Assembly: GCA_004194705.1 (NCBI GenBank)
Contig: SADC01000367.1
Span: forward strand, 62,001-126,000
Source of the DNA: Ditylenchus dipsaci
Lineage: Eukaryota > Nematoda > Chromadorea > Rhabditida > Anguinidae
Length of the DNA: 64,000 bases
Direction of reading: 5' to 3'
The notes beneath the pieces are model-generated. The model saw only the letters and a program-made list of their open reading frames with translations. It was not told where the DNA came from and made no database searches. The position numbers and the translations under genes are program-made. How positions within the stretch are numbered: position 1 is the first letter of the stretch; every line of letters starts with the position of its first letter. This document shows positions 43,998-56,400 of this stretch, in pieces.

Positions 43998-44444
43998 CAA
44001 GCATAATGAAAAACCATGGTAACCTGTACAAATCGTGCTATTTTAATGGCGTTATCATGAAAAACATCGATTTTACGAACGAAATTTGTCCACCTATAAA
44101 AAATTGTTAGAATATATACGGTAAGCACTTTGTTGGTACCCGTACAAACTAGGTAACGGCTTGTTCACTTTGTTCGAGTAAGAGTTCGAGTTCGGGTTTT
44201 TGAGTAAATGAAAACCTCTTACCCGAGCTCGAACTCTAACTAGAACAACGTAAAAAAGCAATAAGACCACCTCGATACCATTACACAATTAAAATCTTAA
44301 GTACAACTACTAGGACACCTTAACAAGAGTTTTCTTGGGTACTTCAACTACAAGGGGTGAAATATAAATGTAAGCAGAAATTATTTCTGTGTTTGAAAGG
44401 CTATCTGTTGAGAATAATCAGTGTTTATAATAAACGCTGAAAAA

Positions 44445-45015
44445 AGCGTCAAAAACATAGATAACAGGCAGAAAAAGCGGCAAACCAAGTCAATTAGCGG
44501 CGAAGAAATTCAAAAAAGTTGCGGCAGAAAAAAGCGAATTTACGGTAGAAAAAAGTAAATTTACGGCGAAAAAAAGTATTTTCAGGCAAAAAAAAGTAAA
44601 TTGGCGGAACTTACACTTGCTGCAGAAAAAAGTAAATCAGCGGCAAGAAAAAGTAAAATTAGCGGTCAAAAAAGTATTTCTGCGTAGGGTTGTCGGGTAC
44701 TCGAAATTTCGAGTACTCGAAATCCAAATTTTTTTGATCTTATTTCTTGTTTTTATGTGTGATTTTTATCAAAGTTTTGAATATATTATGTCACAATTCA
44801 AAGCTCAATTCATTGGCTACATAATGGTGTGAAAACTTTTAAATTTGGTCAATAGAAATATGTCTGTTTTAATGAAAACAATTTCGAGTCAGACTACTCG
44901 AAATCGAGTACTCGAAACTCCTTTTTTGCCGCAGAAAGCAAAAAAAGTCTTTTTACGGCAAAAAAGTAAATCTGCGGCAAAAAAAGTATTTTTACGGCAA
45001 GAAAAAGGTTTGCCC
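44445..45015 (+). repeat. GCGGCAAAAAAAGTAAAT degenerate tandem around a TCGAGTACTCGA palindrome
   Basis: About 20 irregular units with GCGG/ACGG followed by AAAAAAGTA fill 44445-44690 and 44925-45015. The middle (44690-44925) has GGGTACTCGAAATTTCGAGT and ATCGAGTACTCGAAAC as an inverted pair, which looks like an element inserted into the array. Confidence 0.7.
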
Positions 45016-45335
45016 AGCCGAACATAACGGGATTTGTCAAAATTAAATAATGCCAATTCACGTCACTTCAAGACATTTTTTTCGACAAATATCAGTTTCT
45101 TTCTACACTCCGTTTCATATTTATAGCGCCACCCATAATTTTGTGGTTTGAAGCAATGAACAGTGATTTTTTGACGAAGTGACGCCATTTCAATATGCAA
45201 TCAGTCAAAAAAACACGTTTACGACAAAAAAATGAGTTTCGAAACCACGGGAAATTTTTTCACTGTAAAAACCGAAAAATGACCGTGTCATATTTGTAAC
45301 GCCACCTGATTGTTTCAGCAAAAAGCACTAAAGGA

Positions 45336-45445
45336 GCATGCTCGCGCCCGATGCAATAATTCTTGCATTTTAAATTCGCGGGTACCAGGCACGCCAGAGA
45401 TTTTGAATTTCAAATTCAAATTTTGAAATCATTTTGAGTTCTGTG
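45336..45445 (+). repeat. Solo end of the 22.6-25.2 kb TTAA family
   Basis: AAAGGAGCATGCTCGCGCCC, then AATTCTTGCATTTTAAATTC and GGTACCAGGCACGCCAGAGA match both ends of the unit 22633-25240. No facing partner is found downstream. Confidence 0.65.
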
Positions 45446-45659
45446 CTTTATCTTTCGTGACTTGTCGGTGATTTTCGCTCTCATTTTACGCTTGATTTTT
45501 TTACTGACTGACTGTTTTTGTTTTAGCGTCAAATAGTCTCGTGTGCTCAGGTGGTAGTTTTCGCGCATGCTCACGTTCTTCCATCGATCTTGCTGCTTGT
45601 ATTAGATAAGTTTTATTTATTTTGTGCGCCGTCATTTTCTTAAGAAATGACCTTTATTT

Positions 45660-46052
45660 CATGACAGACAAAAAGTAACAAAACAAAATTTAAGCCCTGT
45701 GTCTCGGCTACAATGTGCTACGTCATACTTATTTTTTTGATTATTCTAGGAAAAGTTATGACCATCAACATAAAAGCGTCGATTTTCAGTCAAAATAAAG
45801 GAATATCTAAGGAAAACGACTGCTTAGCCAAATAAATAATAGCTTTTCTCAAAAAATGTCGATGAAAAGATGACATCCATTGCACCATTCGAAAGCTTTT
45901 TGATTGCTCTACAAAATTACATGTCGACTGTTTTTTTTAGAAAAATATAGGGCTGAGAGAAGGACGTTTGAATTTAGACAAGACAAAAAGTCTAAAAATA
46001 AGGCAAAAAGAGGGTTTTTCACTTTTTTAAAATTCAACCGTCCTTTTCTCAG
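45660..46052. repeat. Repeat family related to 19795-20250
   Basis: Shares CGGCTACAATGTGCTA- and AAAAGTTATGACCATCAACA-type blocks and a palindromic end GAGAAGGACGTTTGAATTT / AAATTCAACCGTCCTTTTCTC. Confidence 0.65.
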
Positions 46053-46067
46053 TGATGATCACGTTAA

Positions 46068-46583
46068 AGGGTCATGCTCGTCGACGATGGAAATATTTTG
46101 GAAAGCGGGTACCAGGTCAGTTCAAACGAGAATTATTTTAAAATAATTTTCAGTTGAGTACCATGCGTGGAATGAGTAATTAACAACACTTCACTCGTTT
46201 AATAGAATCAGTGGGATAGTGGCGGCGGACCGCTAAAGTTAGTCGTCGGTTCGATTCCCACTATAGGATACCCAAGTGCACCCCCCTGCAAGGAGTATTT
46301 TCTCTTAGCAGACTTTTTTCTCTTAGCCTAAGGCCTAAGGCTAAACCTAAGCCTAAGTTAGCGCGCTACACATTGCAAAAAAGAAAACTTGAAAAAATCA
46401 AGGGAACCCGAAATAGGATGCTTAGAGAAAATTACTCTTTGGAGGGGGTGGTGCACTTGGGCTTTACGCCACTGGAGGTATAATTTTTCCTCGACTTTTA
46501 CGAAATTTCGTCAAATTAATTCTCGTTGGAATTTCGCTGGTACCCGCCTTTTTAAATGTTCCCATCGGCGACGAGCATGCCCT
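46068..46583. mobile_element. Larger TTAA-flanked element with tRNA-like unit
   Basis: TTAA borders both ends (46064-46067, 46584-46587). Ends AGGGTCATGCTCGTCGACGA and CGGCGACGAGCATGCCCT. The left part repeats the 7407-7668 element, including tRNA-like CAGTGGGATAGTGG and B box GGTTCGATTCC (about 46246-46256). The middle has an extra inserted block with CCTAAG/CTTAGG phrases bounded by CCAAGTGCACCCCCC and GGTGCACTTGG. Confidence 0.7.
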
Positions 46584-46845
46584 TTAAAAAACAACAGGGG
46601 GACCAAGGCATTTTTCACAAAAAATCAACAGGGAGGACCTTCAAAATCTGCACCCGATTCTCCATTAGCACCGTTAAACAGAAAACCATCCTATCTTACC
46701 TAAAATCATGCGGTGAACTTGATTTGTCAATACCATAATAGCGAATTCACTAACCACAACACCCATACCGGTGTAGATAACATTCTGAGAGGCAGCTGTC
46801 TCCAAATCCCGAAAATATTATTTTATACATGGATTGCAAACCATG

Positions 46846-46904
46846 GTATCCTACCCAAAATTTACGCTGAACCCATGTTCAGCGTAAAATTTTGGGTAGG
46901 ATAC
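46846..46904. repeat. Compact 59-base hairpin
   Basis: GTATCCTACCCAAAATTTAC..GAAC, loop CCAT, then GTTC..GTAAAATTTTGGGTAGGATAC. The arms pair over about 27 positions with a single bulge. The short loop and stem length resemble a pre-miRNA-like hairpin or a small MITE centre. It has no relatives in the window that I can see. Confidence 0.7.
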
Positions 46905-47608
46905 GTCGCAAAACTGTGCGATTTGATGCAATTTCATATAAAAGATTAAAATGACTTATTGGTCCAAATCGACTTTTAATTCGTACTTTTGTAAAAAATT
47001 GTAAATGTTTCGAAGATTTGTGAAAGAGACATCTGAAAGTCAAAACACAGAACAACAAAACAAAAAAAAATTTAGCTGTAAACGAACTACTAAACGTGGA
47101 AAAAGAAGGCTAGACTCCCTAAGAAAACCAAGGTAGAAATTAAATTAATATGGAATTCAGGTACCCTCCAGAACTCTTTACCTTGTTCCCCCAAGGCAAA
47201 AAGTCGACTTTTAGTCAAAAGACTTTTGTCGGCCGGGTGAAAAAATGTTTTTCACACATAAAAAGCTCTAAAACATCGCAAAAACATGTTTCTGGGTACT
47301 TTTGCGAGGGCCCCGAATAAGAGAGTCCGGCCAAAAAGAATTGTTTTATATTTTGGTATTTTTTTGTACCCGCAGGTAGAAATGGGTTAATCACTTTTTT
47401 CCGCTATTGCATTTATAATTTTTGGCTTTCTTTGAAGCAAATTTGCATACATTTTTTCTCAATTTCTTCTGAATATTATATTTTGCCAGCAGAATGAAAA
47501 ATCTCTCCATCCACATACCATTAGAGAAAAAGACAAAGCGTCATTTTTCTTTTCCCGCTTATTCTTCTTCTCCCTCCACTTGAAAGAGGCGCCAAGATAG
47601 CAAGTGGA

Positions 47609-47641
47609 GTGGGCGTGGTCAGCTTCTTTGCCATATAAATA
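47609..47641 (+). promoter_or_regulatory. Histone H2B promoter elements
   Basis: GTGGGCGTG at 47609-47617 and TATAAATA at 47634-47641, about 81 bases before the ATG. The GTGGGCGTG motif is shared with the H3 promoter. An AGGCGCCAAG E2F-like half lies at about 47587. Confidence 0.75.
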
Positions 47642-47721
47642 GGCAGGTCTTCTACTCACAACATCTCATTTCCCAGCATCAACTACAGAACTCTCTCTCT
47701 CTCTCTCAACTCTAATAAACA

Positions 47722-48099
47722 ATGCCTCCCAAACCAAGTGGAAAAGGAGCCAAGAAGGCAGTCAAGTCCCAGAAGGTGGTCCGCAAAGCCGGTGAGGGCA
47801 AGAAGCGCAGAAAGAGCCGAAAGGAATCTTACTCCGTCTACATCTACCGAGTTCTCAAGCAAGTCCACCCCGACACCGGCATCTCCTCCAAGGCCATGAG
47901 CATCATGAACTCATTTGTGAATGATGTCTTTGAGCGAATTGCTGCTGAAGCCAGCCGATTGGCCGTCTACAACAAGCGATCCACCATCTCTTCCCGGGAA
48001 ATTCAGACTTCAGTCCGTCTTATCCTGCCAGGAGAGTTGGCCAAGCACGCCGTGTCCGAGGGCACAAAGGCCGTCACCAAATACACCAGCAGCAAGTAA
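47722..48099 (+). CDS. H2B: Histone H2B
   Basis: An intact, intron-free gene of 125 codons plus TAA. It starts [20 protein letters not shown] with a lysine-rich tail, then the histone fold [60 protein letters not shown], and the C-terminal helix [24 protein letters not shown]. It pairs with H2A in the nucleosome. TATA box upstream, 3' stem-loop 55 bases past the stop, no obvious AATAAA: a replication-dependent histone. Codon use is rich in C at third positions, unlike the AT-rich neighbourhood. Val in [10 protein letters not shown] (often His) is a mild divergence. Confidence 0.98.
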   Translation: MPPKPSGKGAKKAVKSQKVVRKAGEGKKRRKSRKESYSVYIYRVLKQVHPDTGISSKAMSIMNSFVNDVFERIAAEASRLAVYNKRSTISSREIQTSVRLILPGELAKHAVSEGTKAVTKYTSSK

Positions 48100-48153
48100 G
48101 GCAGCACCAGAAGGAGTCTCTGTTTGATCTCTTCTCACCAAAATATCCCAAAC

Positions 48154-48169
48154 GGCCCTCTTTAGGGCC
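48154..48169 (+). terminator. Histone mRNA 3' stem-loop (H2B)
   Basis: GGCCCTCTTTAGGGCC, identical to the H3 stem-loop. It is followed by CACAACTTTGGTGGAATGCA, which nearly repeats the H3 downstream sequence and may hold the histone downstream element for U7. Confidence 0.9.
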
Positions 48170-48302
48170 ACAACTTTGGTGGAATGCACACTCTATTATT
48201 ATTTAACAATATATTTGTTTGGTTGGTTTGAGCTTAAAATAAATTAAAATGCGATGTTTTAAAAGAACAAAAATACTTTTCTGCTGCAAACAGCACGGCT
48301 GT

Positions 48303-48555
48303 ACACCGAAATATACGCGCCAATTTGGTACGCGGTCGTTTTGGTACGAAATTTTTTAGTGAGAATTGTTTCGGTAAGAGATTTTTAGTAAGAAATTTTT
48401 CGGTGACAGCACGAAAAACGGTATTTTGGTAAGAGATTTTTAATACGCGGTTATTTCGGTAAGTAATTTTTTGTTAACAGCACGAAAAATTTCGTATAAA
48501 AACGACCGCGTACCAAAACGACCAAGTACCAAATTGGCGCGTATATTTCGGTGTA
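48303..48555. mobile_element. TA-flanked palindromic MITE, CACCGAAATATACGCGCC ends
   Basis: The left end CACCGAAATATACGCGCC and right end GGCGCGTATATTTCGGTG are bordered by TA. The inner arms TTGGTACGCGGTCGTTTT and AAAACGACCGCGTACCAA also pair. It lies 130 bases downstream of H2B. Confidence 0.85.
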
Positions 48556-48599
48556 CAGCACATTTTTTGGCTGTAAATTTATCAACAAACACAGACCAA

Positions 48600-49500
48600 A
48601 CACTAATAAAAGCCAATAAGGCTAATTAAAATTACACACCAAAATACTGATTGCTTTTAGCAATTTTATTATTTTCCCAGTAAACCATACACACGGGTGT
48701 TTGCGCACCGGCATTCGTGCACGACACTTGCGTACCAAAATATATTTTATGATTAAACCCTGCTGGACCATTCTCAAGAGGTCTGAATCATCATAGATGG
48801 TCCTTAACCATCTTCAATATTCTTGAAGTATCCTGAATGGTCCTTATTCATCCTACAATTAAGAAAAAAAGGTTTGAGCACGTCCTAACGTACCCTGGCT
48901 TACCCTGCGCCTAAGCTAAAAAAATAAAAACTACAGTCAACCCTCGATTTAACGGCCTTCCTTGGGACCGGCCCTGTAGGGCCAAAAGAATAATTTAGTG
49001 GTAATCAGTTCTTAAATGATTTGGAAAAATGCTTTAGAAGACTTTCGAAAACGTCTAATTTTTAAAATGGCGATATTTCACGACTATAATTTTTCAAACT
49101 ACTCATAGTGTATATACAAAAAATGATCAGCATGAAATTCTGAGTCCATCCGAGCAAAGTGGCAGTTCGAGTATCGGAGTGATAATGATTGAAAAAATAA
49201 TGGTGCAGTTTTTATTGGACACCCTGTGGAAACACCGCAGAAAAAATGAGAGACACACAAATAAATGTGTTTGAAAGTACTCAGCTTCATTGTGTTTTAG
49301 GTGCCCGTGTGATTTTGATAATGAGAAATTTATCACGAAAATATAGCTTTTTAAAAAATCTTGACGTTTCCTTATCAATTTTTAAAATTTCGCCATAATC
49401 TTGAAATAGTGCTGTTATTCCAAGGTTATCCTGTTATTCTCTAGCTGTTATCTAGTGAGTAGCGTATCCAGTGTCAGAATTAAGGATTTCCTTAGCGAAA
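48600..49500. other. No gene recognised; TA-element fragment
   Basis: ACAGTCAACCCTCGATTTAA at 48934 is a lone TA-type MITE end. Otherwise the stretch is AT-rich with no supported feature. Confidence 0.35.
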
Positions 49501-49552
49501 ATAAATTTTTGCGCAAAAGACGGATAAATTTTCCAAGGAATATGTTTGTTAA

Positions 49553-49800
49553 AGGGGCATGCCCGTGCGCGACACGGAGAGAAGGCGGGGACCAGCAACT
49601 GTTTTCTTTCTTGATAAATTTTTAAATGCGTTTTCATCTGAATTTTTTTAGTTTTCTGCCTAGTTTTTAAAAGTAGTATATGATCACTGATATTATACTA
49701 CTTTTAAAAAAATTTGACGCAAGACAAGTTAAAAATGTAACGATTCAAAAAAATTTGCTGGTCCTCCGCCTTAACTTTTTGAAACGCACGGACATGCCCT
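49553..49800. mobile_element. TTAA-flanked palindromic MITE
   Basis: TTAA on both sides (49549-49552, 49801-49804). Ends AGGGGCATGCCCGTGCGC and CGCACGGACATGCCCT. The centre TTTTTAAAAGTAGTATATGA faces TATTATACTACTTTTAAAAA. Confidence 0.8.
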
Positions 49801-50447
49801 TTAAATTGGGTCTAACTCAGGGCTGCCAGATGTCCTTATTTATAAAGATTTGTCCTTATTTTGGGATTCCAAATCTTATTTTTTTATGGAATTTTCAGTA
49901 AAAATCTTATTTGTTAGCCGCAAAAGAGCCATAAGCACTGTATAAAATAGCATATTCTGTCAAAATTCCATAAAATGTCCTTACTTGATCAAATATCCTT
50001 ATTTTTGAAAAAAAATAAAGAGCCGTCGTTTAACTTCCGGAAGTTTACCTTTTTTGAATTTGAGCATAATTTGGTAAGCTTTCCAATGGTATAACCAAAA
50101 AGTTTGCGCGAGCTTTAGTTTAAAACGCTTTTTTCTCAAAACATTCACAGGTCTCCAAAAAATAAAAATTTCCAGAAAGAAAGAGCTTCAACGTGATATT
50201 ATTTCAAGTATGCATAATGTATAGTGGGCAAGAACCAGACAAAAATAGATAGGAAGTGCCCGCCCACTTTCAAAGACATATTGATCCACGAATGTTAACA
50301 AAAATGACAAAAGCAGTATTTGTAACTCCACATAACATGCTCTCCGAAAAAAATAAAAAATGGGGTCAAAATTCTAGGTAACAAAATTTACAATAACTGC
50401 TTCAAAATTACAGAAAGCGGGTTTCAAATGTACAGCTTTATTGTCAA

Positions 50448-53400
50448 TCACAATCTTATAGTTTTCATAGTCATTGCTGTGGACATCTTTCTAGCTTCCT
50501 GTTTTACTAAACTATATTTGGTTATGTTCATTTCCACCAGTCCATTCATCAATATTAACTGGTCAGGCACTGACAACTGTAGAGAATCGGCCACCACCTG
50601 CACTGAGGTGTATTTGGCTAGGAGCACCAATTGGTGAAGGTCACAGACCAGGGAGGCGATCCATTGTTGAAGACTGGCATCAGACGGAAAACTTTTGAGA
50701 CTGGTCAACATAGCCAATAGTTTGCCTGTGTATTCCTTGCCTAGTAGTCTGCAAATATGTCATAATTATGAATTGACATAGTATTTGACTACAAACTTGT
50801 GGTGGTTTAAGTCGATCACAGCTGAGAAATTCTCGTTTTTCCAGTCCACTGAGTCGGCTCGCTTACAGGAATACCCATAAAGTTGAAGATTGGAGGACAA
50901 ATCACTTGAAATTAGGTATTTGAATTATAGACAAGTCGGAAAATACAAAAACTCGGGCGATAAATAGGCGGGCATGCCCGTTTATTAGAGTGAATACGGT
51001 AAGTTATTTTACGGACTTAAAACAAACCCTTTTCCTTAGTGTTGGATTCAGCCGGTTAAGCGAACCGCTCGGTTCACCGAAAACTGAGTTTTTTCGGCAA
51101 TAAAGCGAAACCGAAAACCGGGTTCAGAAAAAGCGGGAAAACCGAATACGGGTTTTAGCGAATTACAGGTTTATTTACGACAAAATTTAACCAAAAACCG
51201 GGGACAGGTTGGTTAACCGACCGAAAAAAATTGCAAGAACCAGAACCGGAAACCGGCTTGGAAACATTTTGAAACCGGTTTTTTAAAAACTGAGCCATCT
51301 TAAAAAAACAAACCGAATCCAACCCTACTTTTCTTTTTAATACGCCCAATAGGAATTTGTAGACCTGTATATTCTGACTCAGAATTTCACGCTGAACACG
51401 ATGGTGCGGGTCCTTCTCGCTTCAATTATTGACGGAGTAGGTGAAAAGGGTCCGGAGGGTAACAAGTTGTGGATGGTCGAAATCCAGCTAGATATCCACA
51501 AGTTTTCAAGTGGTGCGCTGTGATTTTTATAGTATGACCGCAAGGAACTCAGCTTTCTATTGATAATTAACATAGCCTGTTTTTATTCATAAAGTCTATC
51601 TAAATCACCTCTTATTTGTTAGTATTGGGATTCTCATTGTGTCCAACTCTGACTTCCTGTTATAAAAGCGTGGCAAAATATGCGAAAAAATATTTAAGTT
51701 GGGTGGCGAATTTCCTCTATCTTTTTTTCGATTATGAAATTATTGGTTTGACACTGTATTCTTGTTCAGCGTGGCAGGGAACTGCAAAAAGTGCTAAATT
51801 TAGCACCGTTTTAGCACCAAAAAAAGTGCTAAAATAGTGCCAAAGAAAACCATAAATTACTCTTTTTTGCGTTAGATCAAGTCTTGGATAAAAACTTATA
51901 AATATTCTACTGTTAGTCAACTACAAAATGAGATATCGTACATTGAATTTGGTAGTATAGAGTAAAAGATATGAGGATTCAGATTACGAACAAAAAAAGG
52001 TGCTAAAAAGGTGCTAAAATGGATTTTAGCACCTTTTTAGCACTACTTTTTGTGTGTTTTCATACCATCATATCTTTTACTCTGTGCTACGAAATTTAAT
52101 GTACGATAGCTAATTTTGTAGCTGACTAATAGTAGAATATTTATTGGTTTTTATCCAAGACCTGATCTCACGCGAAAAAAGAGTAATCTAGAATTTTCTT
52201 TAGCACTATTTTAGCACTGTTTTTGGTGCTAAAACGGTGCTAAATAAGCACTTTTTGCAGTTCCCTGCAGCGTGTTCGATTTTCTTATAAAACTGCTTTA
52301 AAAATTCATGAGTCACTGTCGAATTTCAAATTCCGCTCAAGACAAAATCATTTAAGAGGCGAAAAAAAATCAACATTTGAATAATTTTTGTTAACCTTCA
52401 TCCTATCGACACATTTACACTGACCTTATGTGGTCGATTATTACTATAAGTAGTAGCATTACCTGGTTTGTCCGTCATAAGTCCACAGAGCACTGCTTTC
52501 ACTGGCCTTGCATATGCGCAGGCTGTCCAAACCATGGATCAAGTCTAATCCTGTGCATTCTCTCTGTTTGGCTGCTAGAATGGCTATTCTCTCACCTGCC
52601 AGAAGGGGAAATAAGCACTTAAAGACGCACAATTAATGTCCCTTAAAAATGCCAAAAACTTCTACATGAACAAGACTAGAAGACAATGACTTCAAGGAGT
52701 TTTCGTTCGGAAATTGCCTGGAGATCTGTTCCACCTTGTTTTCTTTTTGATCCTCTGGGCTTCATTAAGCTGAGAGTTGGCTCCAAAAAAGCTTCTAATG
52801 AGGGGTGTGTTGTAGCAAAAGAGATTGCCTTTGGCCGGTTGATCTGTAGATAACAGCCTGTAAGCTTCCTCCATGTTTTTGAGAAAAGTATGACCAGCCT
52901 AAAGATATTTTCATTTGTATAACACTTAAAAGCTGGTTTGTATTAATACGAGCAATTTGTCTAGAATTTCTCGCTGAGCAAGATAGGAGGAAAAATTCTT
53001 TCGAAAAGTGCTCTTATCGTGGAACCTCCCACGGCTGAAGCACACTCTTTGGGTGGCCCAGAAGTGCGTTTTTTCAAGGTTAAGTATTTTATGGCTGTTT
53101 AAACGATAAAAACGGCCAAAAAAGTGTAAGAAGGACATTTTTAAAAAGTAAAATTTTCGAGTGCCTTGGTCCCCCTATGGTTTTTGGTCATTTTTGACTT
53201 AATTACCACTATTGAAACTGAAAAGATAAAATTTGAGCATAGTTTTGTAAACTGGGGCCTACCGCATAAATAAACTCTGGTATGCATACATGTTTTATGC
53301 ATCCAGAGTAACTTTCGAGTGATTTGTGTCTAAGGTATGTGGGTGTGCGCATCTCAACTCCAAGCCTCCAAGCCTCCAAGCCCCCAAGCCCCTGCGCCCC

Positions 53401-56400
53401 CGAAGGGGGCGCAGGGGGCTTGAGATGCGCGCACACACTTACCTTAGACATGATTCCGAGAAGTACTCTTGACCATAAAATGCATATAGAGTCTTTTTTG
53501 CCACGGCCCAGTTGAAAAACATGGTGAGGCAGTCGAAGAATGAAACATAAGATCAAGCGCCTCTATGGAACCAGTGATAATTTGCTCGCCTCGTACATTG
53601 CTGAAGCCGTTTTTCGTGAGAACTGTCGTGCAAGGAATCAGAATTATTTCAGAAAATTTGTTGAACAACTCGTGAAAATTTATGAATGTCAGTGTGTCGC
53701 CGAAAGAAGAAAATAAAATTGGTTAAAATAGAAGCGAAAAATAAAAAAAATCAACAGGGGGACCAACGCGAAAAATGGGACCTATTGTCGTATAGGCCCC
53801 AGAAATCTCAGGGCTTTCTTTCCAAAATTAAAGATTTTACCATTGAGTTAAAAAAATTCCATAAAGATAGGTCCGAATGCTGTGAAAAAAGTTTTCGAAA
53901 TTTTTTTTCCGACATAAAAAGTGCTCGACACAAATTTTTAGATTTTGCCTCAAACTTTTAGTTTGCACATTTTAAAAGTCCGTTCATTTCTGTACCAGAG
54001 AACTCAAAAAATGTTGTGAAAGAAGGTGACAGTGTGAAGTTGCGCCAACTTTTGTAAACATAATCGTTGAAAAATTTATTGCCCAATTCTCGCCCATTAT
54101 GCATTGTGCATTGTTAAAATAATATGTTATTCGACGCAGGAGGCAACGGTCCTTCTTTTTGTCAGATCGAATTGGCTGAAAAGCTTAAAAGATCTTGACA
54201 AAAAAGCGTTTCAAAACCAAACTATCATTTTCATGTATAAAATTTTTGACTTCTTTTGTCATTTTTTCAAAAAAAATAATCTCCCTGAAACTTTCTGAGT
54301 AAAATATCAGAAAGCTCTACTAATATTGCATGAGATAGCTAAAAAATTTTTTGAAAAAAGGGTGGACAGTGAGAATTTATAGGGTTGTTACACAGTTAAC
54401 TCGATTTTTTCTAAAATTTTGACCTCATTTCTTGTTTTTATGCTACTTTTTTTCTAAAACTTTGAGCCCGTTACCCCAAGTTCGAGAGCCTAGAATGTTG
54501 GCTATCCAATGGTATGAAAATTTCTTGGTTTGGTTCACGAAAATGCAAATATTTTATCGCAAACACTTTCGAATTATTTCGAATTATTTTCGAACTTTTA
54601 ATTCGAAATAGTTCGAAATAATTCGAAAGTGTTTGCAATAAAATATTCGCATTTTCGTGAACCAAACTAAGAAATTTTCATACCGTTGGATAGCCAACAT
54701 TCTAGGCTTTCGAACGTGGGGTAACGTGCTCAAAATTTTAGAAAAAAAGTGGCATAAAAACAAGAAATAAGGTCAAAATTTTAGAAAAAATCGAGTTAAC
54801 TGTGTAACAACCCTAAGAATTTATGAACAATTTAATAAATATAATCATATTAGAGTTGAACCCTTTCTTAGAGCGAAATTTTTTTCGCCTGTGAAATTGC
54901 AGAATCCGACACCAAATCATGATCAGCGTGTCTGGTTTGCTTATAAAACTATTTTTAAAATCAGTTTCTGCTGTCAAATTTAAATTCCTCTCGACACAAG
55001 AAACATTTAAATTCGAATTATGAATTTAATTTGAAATAATTTTTGTCTTGCGAAGAATTTGGAAGACAAGAGTGAATTTATTTTTCCAAGAGTAGTTTCT
55101 TAAGCAAACCAGACACGCTGATCACGAATCCGGTGTCGGATTCTGCAATTTCACTGGCGAAAAAAAATTTTTTCGTTAAAAACATTTTGACTTTAAAACG
55201 ATCATGTTCATTAAATTGTTCATAACTTCTCACTGTCCACCCTTTCTCCAAGATTTTTTTCAGATATCTCATGCAATATTAGTAGAGCTTTCTGATATTT
55301 TACTCAAAAAGTTTGAGGGAGATCAATTTTTTTTAAATGACAAAAGAAGTCAAAAATTTTATACCTGAAAATGAAAGTTTGGCGCTACTGTAATATACCC
55401 CCCCCCCCCAAAAGCGCTACTGTAATATACCCCCCCCCCCTCCCAAAATCGACCTACTGTCATATACCTTTCCCCAAAAACCGACTTTTTAGGGATGGTC
55501 AAAAACCATTTTTACACAATAATTTCGCCATAAAAAGACCAGAAAAGCAATTTAAATGGGATTGCGGGCTGTATTAGGAGGGGAAGGGAATAATACAGGG
55601 GCAACTTCTCGAGATGGTTGGGATCCTTAGAGTATTAATTCTCTAAGCGTCTAAGGGTGCTTTCAAACCCAGGAACTTGTGGTGCAGGCATAAGTATAAG
55701 TACTTTTCATGGACCAAACAGATCAGCGGGGTGGACCTCGCGGGTTTACTCATAGGCCTAGTACTTTTTGAGTGCTAGGCTGGATTTTTGGATGCTGGGC
55801 CTCTGGCCCGGCTTTGTAGAGCGAGGGGAAATGCTCTTCGGAGAAAAAATAAAGATGTTGAACATGGTTTTGAATACTGGGCCTACCGCATAAATAACTC
55901 TGGTATGCATGTTTTTTCATGCATCCAGAGTCGCTTTCGAGTGATTTGTGTCTAAGCTATGTGGGTGTGCGCATCTCAACTCGAAGCCCCAAGCCCCCTG
56001 CGCCCCCGAAGGGGCGCAGGGGGCTTGAGAGTTAGAGATGCGCGCACTCACTTACCTTAGACATGATTCCGAGATGTACTCTTGACCATAAAATGCATAT
56101 AGAGTCTCTTTTTGCCACGGCCCGAGTTGAAAAACATGGTAAAACAGCCAAAAAAAGTGGCCCCTGTATTATTCCCTTCCCCTCCCAATACAGCCCATAA
56201 TCCCTTTTAAACTGCTTTTCTGGTCCCTTTATGGCAAAATTATTGCATAAAAATGGTTTTTAGAAACTCCCAAAAAAGTCGGTTTTTGGGGGGGGGGGTA
56301 TATGACAGTAGGTCCGATTTTTTTTGGGGAGGGGGGGGGGTTATATGACAGTAGCGTCGATAGTTTTGATTTGAAACGCTTTTTTGTCAAGATCTTTTAA

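Noticed and set aside
43868..44128. Alanine-rich open frame (AAAVAAAVAAAV)
   Set aside because: It is a translation of the TACCGCTGCCGC minisatellite in a palindrome; no splice or start context.
46315..46360. CCTAAG/CTTAGG phrases resembling nematode or arthropod telomere repeats
   Set aside because: Only a few irregular units in both orientations inside an element, not a uniform head-to-tail array.
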